Part shown: positions 34,376-45,010 of the stretch, in pieces | How positions within the stretch are numbered: the first letter of the stretch is position 1 | Layout of the letters: each line of letters begins with the position of its first letter | Assembly (NCBI GenBank): GCA_032622095.1 | Contig: CP136062.1 | Span: forward strand, 142,558,351-142,622,350 | Direction of reading: 5' to 3' | Source: Siphonodentalium dalli | Taxonomy: Eukaryota > Mollusca > Scaphopoda > Gadilida > Siphonodentaliidae | Length of the DNA stretch: 64,000 bases | The notes under the pieces: generated by a model | Database searches by the model: none | Told to the model about the DNA's origin: nothing | The model's input: the letters and a program-made list of their open reading frames with translations, nothing else | Program-made: the position numbers and the translations under genes

Positions 34376-35350
34376 CATGTCCATGCGTGCGTCGTCCGTC
34401 TATCCATCCTTGTCCGTATATGGTAATTTGAGCAATATTCAACAGAAAACCTTGATATTTGGTACGTTGTTCAAATTTGAGAAGACGCAGGCCAAGTTCG
34501 AATGTGGTCACGGTCCGATGATATTTGACTGTGTTATGCCCATTTTTTGTCACCCGAAAAATGTCGGACTATTATAATCAGCACGTCCGTCCGTGTGTCC
34601 GTGATAACGTCAACCCACCACTGTCCGCATGATAACTTGAGCCATATTCAACAGAATGTCTTGATAATTGGTACGTGGTTCACATTTGAGAAGACGCAGG
34701 CCACGTTCGAATGTTGTCACGGTCAGATTTTTGTTGACGGAGTTATGCCCCTTTTTTCGATTAAGAAATCGCTGCTTTCGTGTTGTCCGCATGGTAACTT
34801 AAACAATATTCTACAGAATTTCTTGATATTTGGTACGTTGTTCACATTTGATAAAACGTAGGCCAAGTTCGAATGTGGTCACAATCCGAGATTATTTTTG
34901 ACGGAGTTATGCCCCTTTTTATACTTAGAAATCGCCGTTTTCGTGTTGTCCGCAATATTCAACACCATTTCTTGATATTTTGTACATAGTTCACATTTGG
35001 CCACCTCCGATGATTTTGGACGGAGTTATGCCCCTTTTTAACCCCGAAAATTTCGGAGGACTATTACATGTATAATCAGCACGTCCGTGCGCCCGTCCGT
35101 CCGTCCACATCCTTGTCGGCGTGATAACTTGAGCAATTCAGCAGAATTTATTGATATTTTGTATGTGGTTCATAATTGAGAAGACGCATGTCAAGTTCGA
35201 ATGTGGTCATGGTCCAATGATTTTTGACGGAGTTATGCCCATTTTTCGACTTCGAAATCGCTGTTTTCGTGTTGTCCGCATGGTAACTTGAGCAATATTC
35301 AACAGAATTTCGTGATATTTGGTAAGTGGTTCACATTTGAGAAGACCCAG
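34376..35350 (+). repeat. Tandem array of about 150-200-bp units with GTCCGTCCGT spacers
   Basis: TTGATATTTGGTACGTNGTTCAC or a close variant recurs near 34454, 34653, 34820, 34973, 35152 and 35312. Each is followed by TTTGAGAAGACGCAGGCCAA and GACGGAGTTATGCCC. GTCCGT-rich tracts at 34385, 34588 and 35090 head sub-blocks. Confidence 0.88.
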
Positions 35351-35665
35351 GCCAAAATGGAGCTCAATTAAAATATTCAATTTTATTTATATTTTACATT
35401 GTTTAAATATTTTAAGATAAATTACTGAGGTTCATAGCGGTTTATCACCAAACATGAGTTTTTCGGCTGTTTGGTAACATTACTACCGACCGAGATAATT
35501 ATCTCGTTCATCTGTAGGACACCAAAAGGGGTCAAATAGTGGTAATATTCTACCAGGAATATAACGGTGCGGTTTAAAACTAGCATTTTTTTTTCATTCT
35601 GGGTCATTGGCGTGGATGGAGTCGGGGATCTGCACCAAAATTAACCCTTTACCCAACAGAACGAC
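35351..35665. other. No gene seen
   Basis: AT-rich; a minus-strand frame of 61 codons has no recognisable domain. Confidence 0.4.
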
Positions 35666-35857
35666 CCTGTGCCAATGCATTCTCTTATATATGCGAGTCG
35701 ACCATAGGTCGCCTCGCATATATAAGAGAATGCATTGGCTTAACACATTAAAAATTATAAAATTGTTAAATTGTTTTTTTTAGGCCAATGCATTCTCTTA
35801 TATATGCGAGGCGACCTATGGTCGACTCGCATATATAAGAGAATGCATGGGCACAGG
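35666..35857. repeat. Pair of hairpins that are themselves inverted copies of each other
   Basis: Hairpin 1 (35672-35738) has 26-base arms and a loop that is itself partly palindromic (CGACCATAGGTCG-like). Hairpin 2 (35784-35849) has the same arms. The 75-base segment 35666-35740 is the reverse complement of 35783-35857 with about two differences, so the whole block folds at two levels around a 42-base AT-rich spacer. Confidence 0.93.
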
Positions 35858-36790
35858 GCATAACTGTAACCACCACAATGTGGTCAATGAGCCGGTTCCA
35901 ATGATATCCATATGTTTATGGTGTTATTGAGACAGACCGAAGATATTTTAGGCTGTTGAAATATTAGACACCATCAACCACTTTAGCTGTTTTAATACAG
36001 GACATTTAAAGTTATTCTGAAGGAAAAAATGAGTATATTGTTTTTATCACCATTATTGTAGCTAAGAAAGCCAATTTTCGGTCAAAGATATGTCAAGGTA
36101 GAAACTTGTATCACTGCTTCGTCTTGCTGTTAAGTTGAACGGTGCTTGAAAAAATTGTCCCAACACAATATGTGCCTTTTCTTTGTTCTCAATAAAAAAA
36201 CAACATATATATAGCCTATGTTGTTCACACGGACACGGTGTTTCAAGTTTGCCCAATGCTCGTACAAAATCTTCAACAAACATTCAGGAAAAAATGTGGA
36301 CAATGTCGTCCAGGAAGTAACTGTGTGCGCGCCGTATATATGCTCTAATATATATAATTGATGGAGAGCATACACATCACAAATAAGCTGTCTTTATTAC
36401 AAGACTTGTGGTATTGGTTACAACTTCTATTTAAACCTATATACTAATTGAATTGAACTACAATTTATTTGTCAATGTAATTTCTCAATCACAAGAAAAA
36501 CATTTCAGTCATATCCCGAGGTCCGTATCACCCAGGGCCCGAAACAGCCAAAGTCCGTATCGGCCAGAGTCTGTATCAGCAAGGGTCCGTATCAGTCGAC
36601 ATTCGTTAAGTTTTATTTGGAGTTTGACCTTTTATATAATAGTACATATCTCTCAGTTAATTCGTGTGTGTATGGAATTCGCCCCAATGTACTCTGAACA
36701 TCTGGTGCATACTGCAGGTTGTGATTGTGCATAAAGCCGACATTGTCTGCGCTATTTTAAAGGCATTATATCTCATATATATTTTGAAGA
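35858..36790. other. No gene; small GTCCGTATCAG tandem inside
   Basis: Non-coding to my reading. 36522-36600 holds about four units of 21-24 bases with GTCCGTATCAG or GTCCGTATCGG. Confidence 0.5.
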
Positions 36791-37372
36791 CCTCTGTTTG
36801 TCTGTTTGTCTGTATGATTGTTTGTCTGTCATTTATACAAATCTACGATTCTCGACCGATCGGGACGAAACTTGGTACGTGTGTGTAGTTTGACCAGGCA
36901 GTCGACGTTGTCGTATTGGCGAGCCCGTGCGGCGCCCGCTTCGCGCATGCGCAGAGGAGATCTCGGAAACGGGTGGAGCTATCGACTTGAAATTTGGTAC
37001 GTGTGTGTAGTTTGACCAGGCGGTCGTCGTTGTCGTATTGGCGAGCCCGTGCGACGCCCGTGCAGCGCATGCGCAGACGAGATCTCGGAAACGGGTGGAG
37101 CTATCGACTTGAAATTTGCTATGTGAATGTATCTTGCCCCGGATACGAATTTTATCGGGTCGCCGAGCCCGTGCGACGCAAGCTTCGCGCATGCGCAGAC
37201 CAGATCTCGGAAACGGGTAGAGCTATAGACTTGAACTTTGGTGTGTGAATGTATCTTGCCCCGGATACGAATTTTATCGGGTGGCCGAGTCCGTGCGACG
37301 CAAGCTTCGCGCATGCGCAGACCAGATCTCGGAAACGGGTGGAGCTATCGACTTGAAATTTGGTTTTTGAAT
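36791..37372 (+). repeat. 122-bp tandem array, about four copies, headed by a TGTCTGTTTG tract
   Basis: GATCTCGGAAACGGG occurs at 36959, 37081, 37203 and 37325, exactly 122 bases apart. Each unit ends in GCTTCGCGCATGCGCAG or a close form. Units 1-2 share GTGTGTAGTTTGACCAGGC; units 3-4 share TGTATCTTGCCCCGG. A GTCTGTTTGTCTGTTTG tract precedes it at 36795-36832. Open frames across it are repeat-driven. Confidence 0.93.
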
Positions 37373-39033
37373 AGCCCGGACAACGTCGGGCTCATCGGCT
37401 AGTTTTATATATAGCAGTGTTTCAAACTGATATTTCAGCATTTGTATACAACTCGAAGAATGTAACATGCGACTATTATTGCTGAAAACTATAACTTCGG
37501 ACACGGCTGGTGTCCATTGAGGGGCGTGCCAATTAGAATTTCCAACTGTACATGTACCCCCATGCACTGAATCAGACACAAATTTTCAAAGCTGCGAAAT
37601 TCTATTAGCACCCCCTTGGATTGAAAATTTTCAACTGTTACCTCAAACTTTCCAACTGGTGGACATTTCAACCTAACATTTTATGTGATTGGAAAATTCA
37701 CAACTAATGGCTATTTCAGTCCAAAAAAAAGTATCAAAACTTTCTCTAGTCTAAGATATAAAACAATAATTTTCACACTATATATCTATATATATGCTGG
37801 TTGGGAATCGACTATCAGAACAATTTCAACCCTTTTTCTAACATTATAGGGGTACTCTACACTAAATCCGACCACTTATGGACAGGGGCGTGGCTAGAGG
37901 GTCTCTGTTGGGGTGGGTGTCCACCTTGATAATTCCAACTGCACACCCCCCTTGAATCAGACCAGAGACAAGGTTTTGTATAATTCCATTTGCAACCCCC
38001 CCCCCCTTGAATCAAACCAAAAAAAGGTTTTGCATAATTTCACCCCCCCTAGCATCTAAGTGTTCACAGGCCTCATAGCCTATATTTATAAACCATGGTT
38101 ATATCTACCCGGTATGATAATATTCATATATTTTGAACCTGAAAATTGCACAAATCCTAACATCTAGTGGTCTAACTCCAGACAAATGCACACGACTACG
38201 GGCAATAGACCAGGACACACCGGACCGACCTTGGTTTTTCGGCCCGGTGTGAGAAAATTTTGAAAACTAAACAAGAGAATCGTAAAATCCTAGCATCTAG
38301 ACTGACCTCAAGCTTTTCTAGTGTTGGAAATTTCAAACCTCATACATGTACTCTCCCTTAGTTTGGAAATTTTCCAACTCATGACCATTTCAGTCAACAA
38401 TTTTAATCAAATGTAGTAGAATATTGTTTTCTTAAACTCATTAGCAGTTTTTTTGGCCACGGGGAGGGACCAGGACACACCGACCGACCATGGTTCGGCC
38501 CGGTGTGCGAAATTTGTTTAATCTGAACAAGAACATCGCAAAATCCTAGCATCTAGACTAGACTAGCCTCAAGCATTCATAGAGTTCGAAATTTCAAACA
38601 CCCCGACTTAGGTTGGAAATTTTCCAACTGATGACAATTCCAGTGAAAATTTTGACCAAATGTAGGACAATATTGTTTCTTAAATTAACTAGAAGTTTTT
38701 GACTGGCCACGGGGGAAGGACCGGGACACAAGCTTTCCAAGTGTTGGAAATTTCCAACCTGACACCCCCTAAGGTTGGAAAATTTCTAACTGATGGCCAT
38801 TTCAGTCCAAAAAATGTACCAAAAGTAGGAAAATATGCAAATATTGGCCCAAAAACAATAAATTCCCCCCAATAAATTGTTTGAAAATCAAACTACAAGA
38901 AAATTTTTAACCTATTGTTGGTGTGAAATTTCCAACTAATGTTGTGTCAGGTATGAACTTTCCAACTGTTGAAAATTTTGACCAAAGTTGGGGGGTAAGA
39001 CACCCCCAACCCCCCTGTCGCCACGTCTCTGCT
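37373..39033 (+). repeat. Cluster of degenerate repeats of the TTCCAACTGATGGCCATTTC family
   Basis: Repeated phrases TTGGAAATTTTCCAACT, GGACCAGGACACACCG and CATTTCAGTC occur near 37650-37720, 37900-38060, 38200-38420, 38460-38660 and 38690-39033. The last block is the close copy of 27964-28306. C runs at 37925 and 38000 vary. No coding frame. Confidence 0.75.
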
Positions 39034-39883
39034 TATGGGACCATCAGAATATATGCAACAAATGAATGAATTTGAGCCACGGAGTCATAAATTAATGTTC
39101 ATTATAACTATATACCATGTTGTTTGCATCGTTTATATAGAGCAAATACGTGTATTTTTCACTAATCCGTGGCTAAACTTAATTTATGTGTTGCATATAT
39201 TTTGTTGAGTATAAAGGGAGAAGGTCACATAAATGGTTGGATTTAGTTTACACAACCCCTTTAACAACCTATGTTGTGTCAGGGATGAATTATCCCACTG
39301 TTGAACATTTTGGCTAATTAGTTGGTCTCATCCCTATTAAATAACCACCTGCGACATGATTTTCCGTTCATTATTTCAGCAGTTATGACTCTTATGTACA
39401 GTGTAAATACATCCCTCCCTGTATCTTGGTCATCCCATATAGGATGTGATTGATTTTTGGTATAGTGATCAACCACAGTGGGATGAATAAGATCTACATG
39501 CACCAGGCTTTGTTCAATGATGTGTTCTAATCATATGCACATATCAATTTCTAATCTCTACACCTTAGACCATATTAAGAAATCTTTCTCAACAAAGCCA
39601 CAATTGGAAATAGCTTCTGTCAAATTCCGAGAATCAGACTGAAATATGTTCATAAATATGTGACATATAGACTTTGATACAGACTTTATATGCAACGAAA
39701 AACTTATTCAAGTCACAGAATTTAGTAAAAATAAACTGGAATCCAACTTGTTTTCAAAATGAAAAAAACAAAGAGCGCTCACTGTTAGTCTATATTATAC
39801 TATATTATAAAAATGACGGGGGGCAAACATGACATGCAGGAAAATCGTGTGAAGAATTAATAAATTATTATAGTGCTCCTTCA
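39034..39883. other. No gene seen
   Basis: Contains a further fragment of the preceding family at 39240-39310 (AACCTATGTTGTGTCAGG). Otherwise unstructured. Confidence 0.45.
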
Positions 39884-40290
39884 TGTCATTTAAAAATAAT
39901 TATTAGTCACATGAGGTAAACAGCACCTTTTGCGTGACACTCTCCGGATAGAGTTGCCTTTTATATTTTAAGCTGATAATAAACGATCTTTATTGCTAGC
40001 TACAAGCGCCTTTTAAAGTCATTTGAGGACAACGGCACCTATCCCGTGACATTCCCCTGACCAGTGCAAGCACACATTTTCCCACATATCTTCTAAGCTG
40101 ATACTATATGCTCTTTATTAATCATACAAATTATCAGTTCCAATTTAGTCATCTGGGGTCAAAGGCGCCTATCCCATGACATTCCCCTGGCCATGTGAAC
40201 AGCGTGTAGCAATTTTCCTACATATATTTAAAGCTGATAAAAAACGCTATGTATTGCTCATATAATTATGCTGACCCTTTAAGTGTCAAC
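39884..40290 (+). repeat. Three degenerate tandem units of about 135 bp
   Basis: GTGACATTCCCCTGNCCA or GTGACACTCTCC, then AAGCTGATAATAAACG-like and CTTTATTGCT-like phrases recur in order near 39940, 40050 and 40180. Confidence 0.65.
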
Positions 40291-40649
40291 AATGACAAAC
40301 ATGAATTGCAGGATACTATCGTCACCGCTGATATCTGTATAAAGAACTTGAAAATAGGCAAAAGGTATGCGGAATTTGGCTTTGGTGATTTTTTTTATGA
40401 TGGACCCCGCTGAAACCACATTCGTCTTCAGAGAAGGTGATATCAGTAAAAATATTTCGGAAACGCGTTACATCTCAGGTCGTCTTATAGCGATTGGCCT
40501 GGAATTGCGTGTTGTGTTGTAAGATGTGCCACAGGACATAATCAGAATTCGAATTCGAGTTACAGACCCCCACACCCACACACTTGGCTTTTATGGTATT
40601 AGTCCAGGAGATATTGGTCGACCTCTGCACCCCCCCCCCCCAGGACTCA
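40291..40649. other. No gene; C run near the start of the large inverted repeat
   Basis: A 12-base C run sits at 40630-40641, just outside the left arm. No supported coding frame. Confidence 0.4.
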
Positions 40650-42720
40650 ACTTCACCCCACTAATTTTCTTTCTTAATGTCTCCTCTAATTTTGTTCCGT
40701 TGTTAACAAGAATAAAAAGTGGCCGCAGAGACTCCAGACAAGATAGCGTCCACAATGGGGGCCATTTGTTTTATATGCACCAGGTCTCTTTGATCGATGT
40801 TATAGTAAAGATGATATCACATGCGGTCTAGTTTTCCACTCGATTCCTTATGCTAATATACAACCCTTACAAATTAGCTAAAAATCCGACACCAAAATCC
40901 AATATGGCGGCCAAGATGGCCGCCGAAATATGAAAATATGTTATTTTTCTGACATTTCATCACTTTTCGTTTGTCTCTGTGGGAAAATATTGGCATCTGG
41001 GCGTGCTGTTATACATTTATCGTATAGAAGAGTCATCGCCGAACACACGGGGACCACAATATACATTCATTGTGGGATATATTTGTCCGATATCACGTTT
41101 TCCCAAATGCCGGTATAATAGGTCAAAGCCGAATCGACGCCAATAACGCGATGTAATGTTTCGAATCAATGCATGCTATCATAACAACACCCATGCATAT
41201 ATATGTGCAGGAGATACTCGAGCTAGGAATCCTCTTATACCTGAGTTGAGGAATATTCACCCAAATCTAAGATGGCGGCCACAAATGGCCTCCAGCAATA
41301 GAAAAATCGCCGAAAATCGCTGATTTTAACATCAGTGAGCGTTATTGTCCACACCTGTATACTATTGTCAATTGGGAACACTTATTCGAAGAACTGTCCT
41401 TATATCATATCCAAATAAAAGTCCCCCAAATCCAAAATGACGCCCAAATAATTAACTTGAATCTAATGCAACAAAAAAAATTCCAAATCGAAGATGGCCG
41501 CCGAAATTTGAAAACAAGTTCACATTTACTTTCTTACGATGGGCGTTATTGTTACACGAATTCTGTCCACAATTACATGTTCATATGGAACATTGATATG
41601 AAGTATTCATTTGAGTTTGGCAAACTCTCACAGTCAAGATGGCGGCCAAACTGGCGGCCAGAAATTGAAAAGAAGTCGATATTATCACATACTAATTTCA
41701 ACTTTTTGTCATAATATCGATATGTATGGACGAAACGGTACATAATATAAGCCATCTATTAGTTCCAACATAAGTCGTAGCCTTCTGGAAGGATGAAAAC
41801 CCATAATTAATAATCGCGATGTGGCATTTCGAAATCCATTCTCAACTAAGCGCCCATAATGGCCGTAACCGTATATAGGTGCGCCGAATAGTCATATTAT
41901 GACTTCCAAGAATAAAAACAACAGTACCTGAGCTTATTCTGATTTGCCGCATTCAGCATTATCTGGACTGGACCAGTTTCCGTCTCTTCGTCAGATTAAT
42001 CTATCTCGCTCACACCAACATAGTTTTCTACAATTCTTTGTAGAAGGGTCCCATTAATCGGAATGTTTCAAACAATACATATGCCGGTATCCAGCTCACG
42101 TGTTTGTCTCGAAAGCTGTGAATTCTTATCCTTGGCGAGCTTCATTCGTGGTATGGTATAATTCAGATGCTACATATGGGATCTGAGCGCCATCTTGTGC
42201 GATAAACTAGAAAGGTGTGCGATCGAAGCGTAAACTAGCTTTCAGAAGGACTTCTCTATCTGCGTATTTTCAGCTTTGGTGACATAATACGGATAACAAC
42301 ATGTAAACCTGGTGATCAATTCACATACTCATCTAATGCACTGACGTACCCGGACATCTTCTGTATATGACTTCGGTTGTTGAAAGCCAGACATTTGACG
42401 GATGCCTTTCTGCTAAGGAGTAGAAGACCATAATGCATAATATACCCTCACTTCTTGACCATGATCCTAAGAACAATCTTGTTGGCGTCCAACAATCGTC
42501 TCACTGAACAGATCCAAGCAGATAATATAAATACACACGGTGCTAGTTTGTGGGCATGTGTCATGATAGTGAAAATGAAATTGGACCATGACTGCACCGC
42601 CCCTTCTTTGTGTATGTTTTAGATTCAGACAGGATCTCATGCGTGGCTTTGCTTTCTTTGTATGCTAAGTTTGTATGTTCCCATCCGTTTGGAAGCCGTT
42701 CTTAATCAACTGGACCAGGT
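40650..42720 (+). repeat. Left arm of the 6.5-kb inverted repeat
   Basis: Rich in paired ATGGCGGCC...GGCCGCC motifs (40902-40925, 41271-41293, 41494, 41636-41660). No gene; open frames at 40526-40831 and 40930-41118 have inverted counterparts in the other arm (46909-47220, 46724-46912), reflecting the repeat and not necessarily coding. Confidence 0.85.
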
Positions 42721-43049
42721 GTGTACCATTGGCTACCACCATATAAGCCCCACCCACACTGGGTGTAGTCTTAAAGGCTATGCATTTTATAGTTGGTTGA
42801 TATGTCATACTCATGGACCTGGTGGTCGGTATGGTTCAAGAAGTACAAATGCCACCAACACATGGGTGAAATGTTCAACGCGAAGAACACACAGATGAAT
42901 GTTACGTTGATGAGATCTTGCATTCAGTTCAACATACGTTGGGTACACCAAGTGATTTCCTGGTAACATCACTATTCCGACCATTTTCTTGCATGAAACA
43001 TATTAACTACTATATTCTAAAGTTTATTTTCAGTTATTATGTATATAGA

Positions 43050-43172
43050 GAATACCTACGGGTTTTGGTTGAATACCCGGATTATCTCATGAGTGGGTAC
43101 AAGGAAATTCTGTATTTCCTTGTACCCACGAATGAGAAAATCCGGGTATTCAACCAAAACACGTAGGTGTTC
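43050..43172. repeat. Hairpin with 59-bp arms
   Basis: Left arm 43050-43108 and right arm 43114-43172 are reverse complements with about five mismatches around a 5-base loop. Core GGTTGAATACCCGG / CCGGGTATTCAACC. Located in the central region of the 6.5-kb element. Confidence 0.93.
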
Positions 43173-43914
43173 TTTTTATTATATGCGCTACGTTATAAAC
43201 CTCCCCAAAACTGCTAGTTTTGTCACACAGTTCACTTCAAATTGTTAGAAAGCTTCGACATTTGCATTTTGTTTACAATCCATCAATTGATTTGCTCACC
43301 ACTGAATGACAAATATCGAGCATATCCGCCATAAGAAATAGTCCCCATTGTTTTATTCTGAAATGATGCGAGAAAATTAATATATACATAATTTAATGAT
43401 AAGAATATATTAAAACAAAGGAGTTAACATTATAGCAATTAAATAACAGTTTTACCGTAAAAATCATTAATTAAAAAATATTCCAGCTGTTATTGATACG
43501 CTTTGAAACTTAATGTGATTCGCCGCTGTAAACCGGAAGTAATCTCCGAAAAAGTAATACTATTGTGTTATCCATCGAGTCGGTCAGTGTTATCCATCGA
43601 GTCGGTCCAGGCGATGGATATAACGCTCTACGCCACGGCAATTTCCCACTATTTAATGGGGAAGCATGTAATAAAATACCTGATTCACTCAGTTAATATA
43701 TATAATACCTGAAATTTTCAGTTATTATACATAATAATTAAAATTAGGAGTGTTTCATTAGACATATTAACTGATTTTGATAATTGACAATAACAACTTG
43801 TGTGAGTTCATCAACATATTTATTAACCATAAGATATTTATTTGAAAAATTAAAATCACACACAAATTATATCAATAACATTTGACAAACAATAATATTG
43901 CGTTATAATACATC

Positions 43915-44608
43915 TTAATCGTCTTGACCACCACTAATAGATTCCTTTTGAAAGGCTGATCTTAGGGAAATTCTATTGTCAACAATAACATCATCAATGC
44001 GAGGATCACCGCGACCTCTGTCGAGGCTTAAGAATACAGAATTTGGTCAGATGATCCTGATAGTTCATTATCCATTTGAACTGTCCTTGGCACATTGATT
44101 GCATGTCGACTAAGTCCACTTGTGCACGAGAGCTAAAATCCTTTGACAGAATGGGCTTCACCACAACACCTTTGGTCGTTACTCGCTTTCGTTTCTTTTG
44201 GCACTGAAGGCAGGCAGACTTGAACAGGTTGAGTGCTTCTTGTGTGACGTTGGCGTATTTCTTGCTGAGTACTTTGATCATCTTATCTCTACCGCCATGA
44301 CCAATTGCTATGTGCGCACGCTTTATAACATCATATGTGTCCTCTATAGAAACAAAGTACAGAGGGCCTTCATATGCTTCCCGTCGACGAATCAGCTTTT
44401 GTACATCACCACACATGAACAGTTCATACTTCTTTAACAGATAATACTGATGCGAAGTCTTTTTGGAAGAAGTACTCACTTCCAGCAGGTCACCAATTAT
44501 CTGCTCATAATCCTCTTTGGGAATCAACACACGTTTGTTGGTAGCATAGCTCTCGTAGAGCTTTTGGTTTAAATTATTTGTTATCGCTAATTCGTCCATT
44601 CTAAACAT
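43915..44608 (-). pseudogene. KRBA2-like integrase/transposase, truncated before the second catalytic Asp
   Basis: An ATG at 44606-44608 opens a 200-codon frame ending at 44006. It has the family's N-terminal region, then an H2C2 integrase zinc-binding domain (His99, His104, Cys133, Cys136, within HIAIGHGGRDKM and CLQCQKKRKR). Next comes the start of the retroviral-type integrase core with the first catalytic Asp165 (QVDLVDMQS) and YQDHLTKF. After LKP the similarity stops and the frame ends; the second Asp and Glu are gone. A different frame then stays open from about 44046 down to a TAA at 43915, reading GRGDPRIDDVIVDN onward and ending GGQDD, with an AATAAA (minus strand) at 43837-43842. 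This suggests an internal deletion with a retained 3' end, or a terminal exon. The protein cannot be catalytic. Related to gypsy/Ginger-type integrases. Confidence 0.8.
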
Positions 44609-45010
44609 GTGAAGCAGACCTACATCATGTTTGGTTTATATACTAGAACAGAATTATGACTGAAGCCACAATACTAATTACACATGCAGGATTTTGCCAC
44701 TATTCGTTGTCAACACAAACCCATTGCGGTGGAGGGAAACCATTTCCTATATGAAGCTATATGATCATAAAGGTCATGTTCCCCAACGTCCACAGCCATT
44801 GCCGTCTAAACTATAAATTGTTCTTTAAATACATAGTGAAATAAATGCACCACAGTTCATGACATTTTCTTGAATAATACCGCCCACATACTGACACTAA
44901 CCCTGAGAGAGGATAACAAAAACGCATACCTTCATTCTATACATACATTATCCTTTAGTCCATCCGACTGTTCTGGGGGAGGCTAGCATAGTATTATCCA
45001 GACAAAATTA

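Noticed and set aside
36833-37314. Arg/Ser-rich minus-strand frames of 111-119 codons
   Set aside because: They are translations of the 122-bp tandem repeat (a period not divisible by 3, with frames switching), so not independent genes.
32516-37372. CRISPR-like regularly spaced repeats
   Set aside because: The units are head-to-tail tandem repeats without unique spacers, in a eukaryotic setting.
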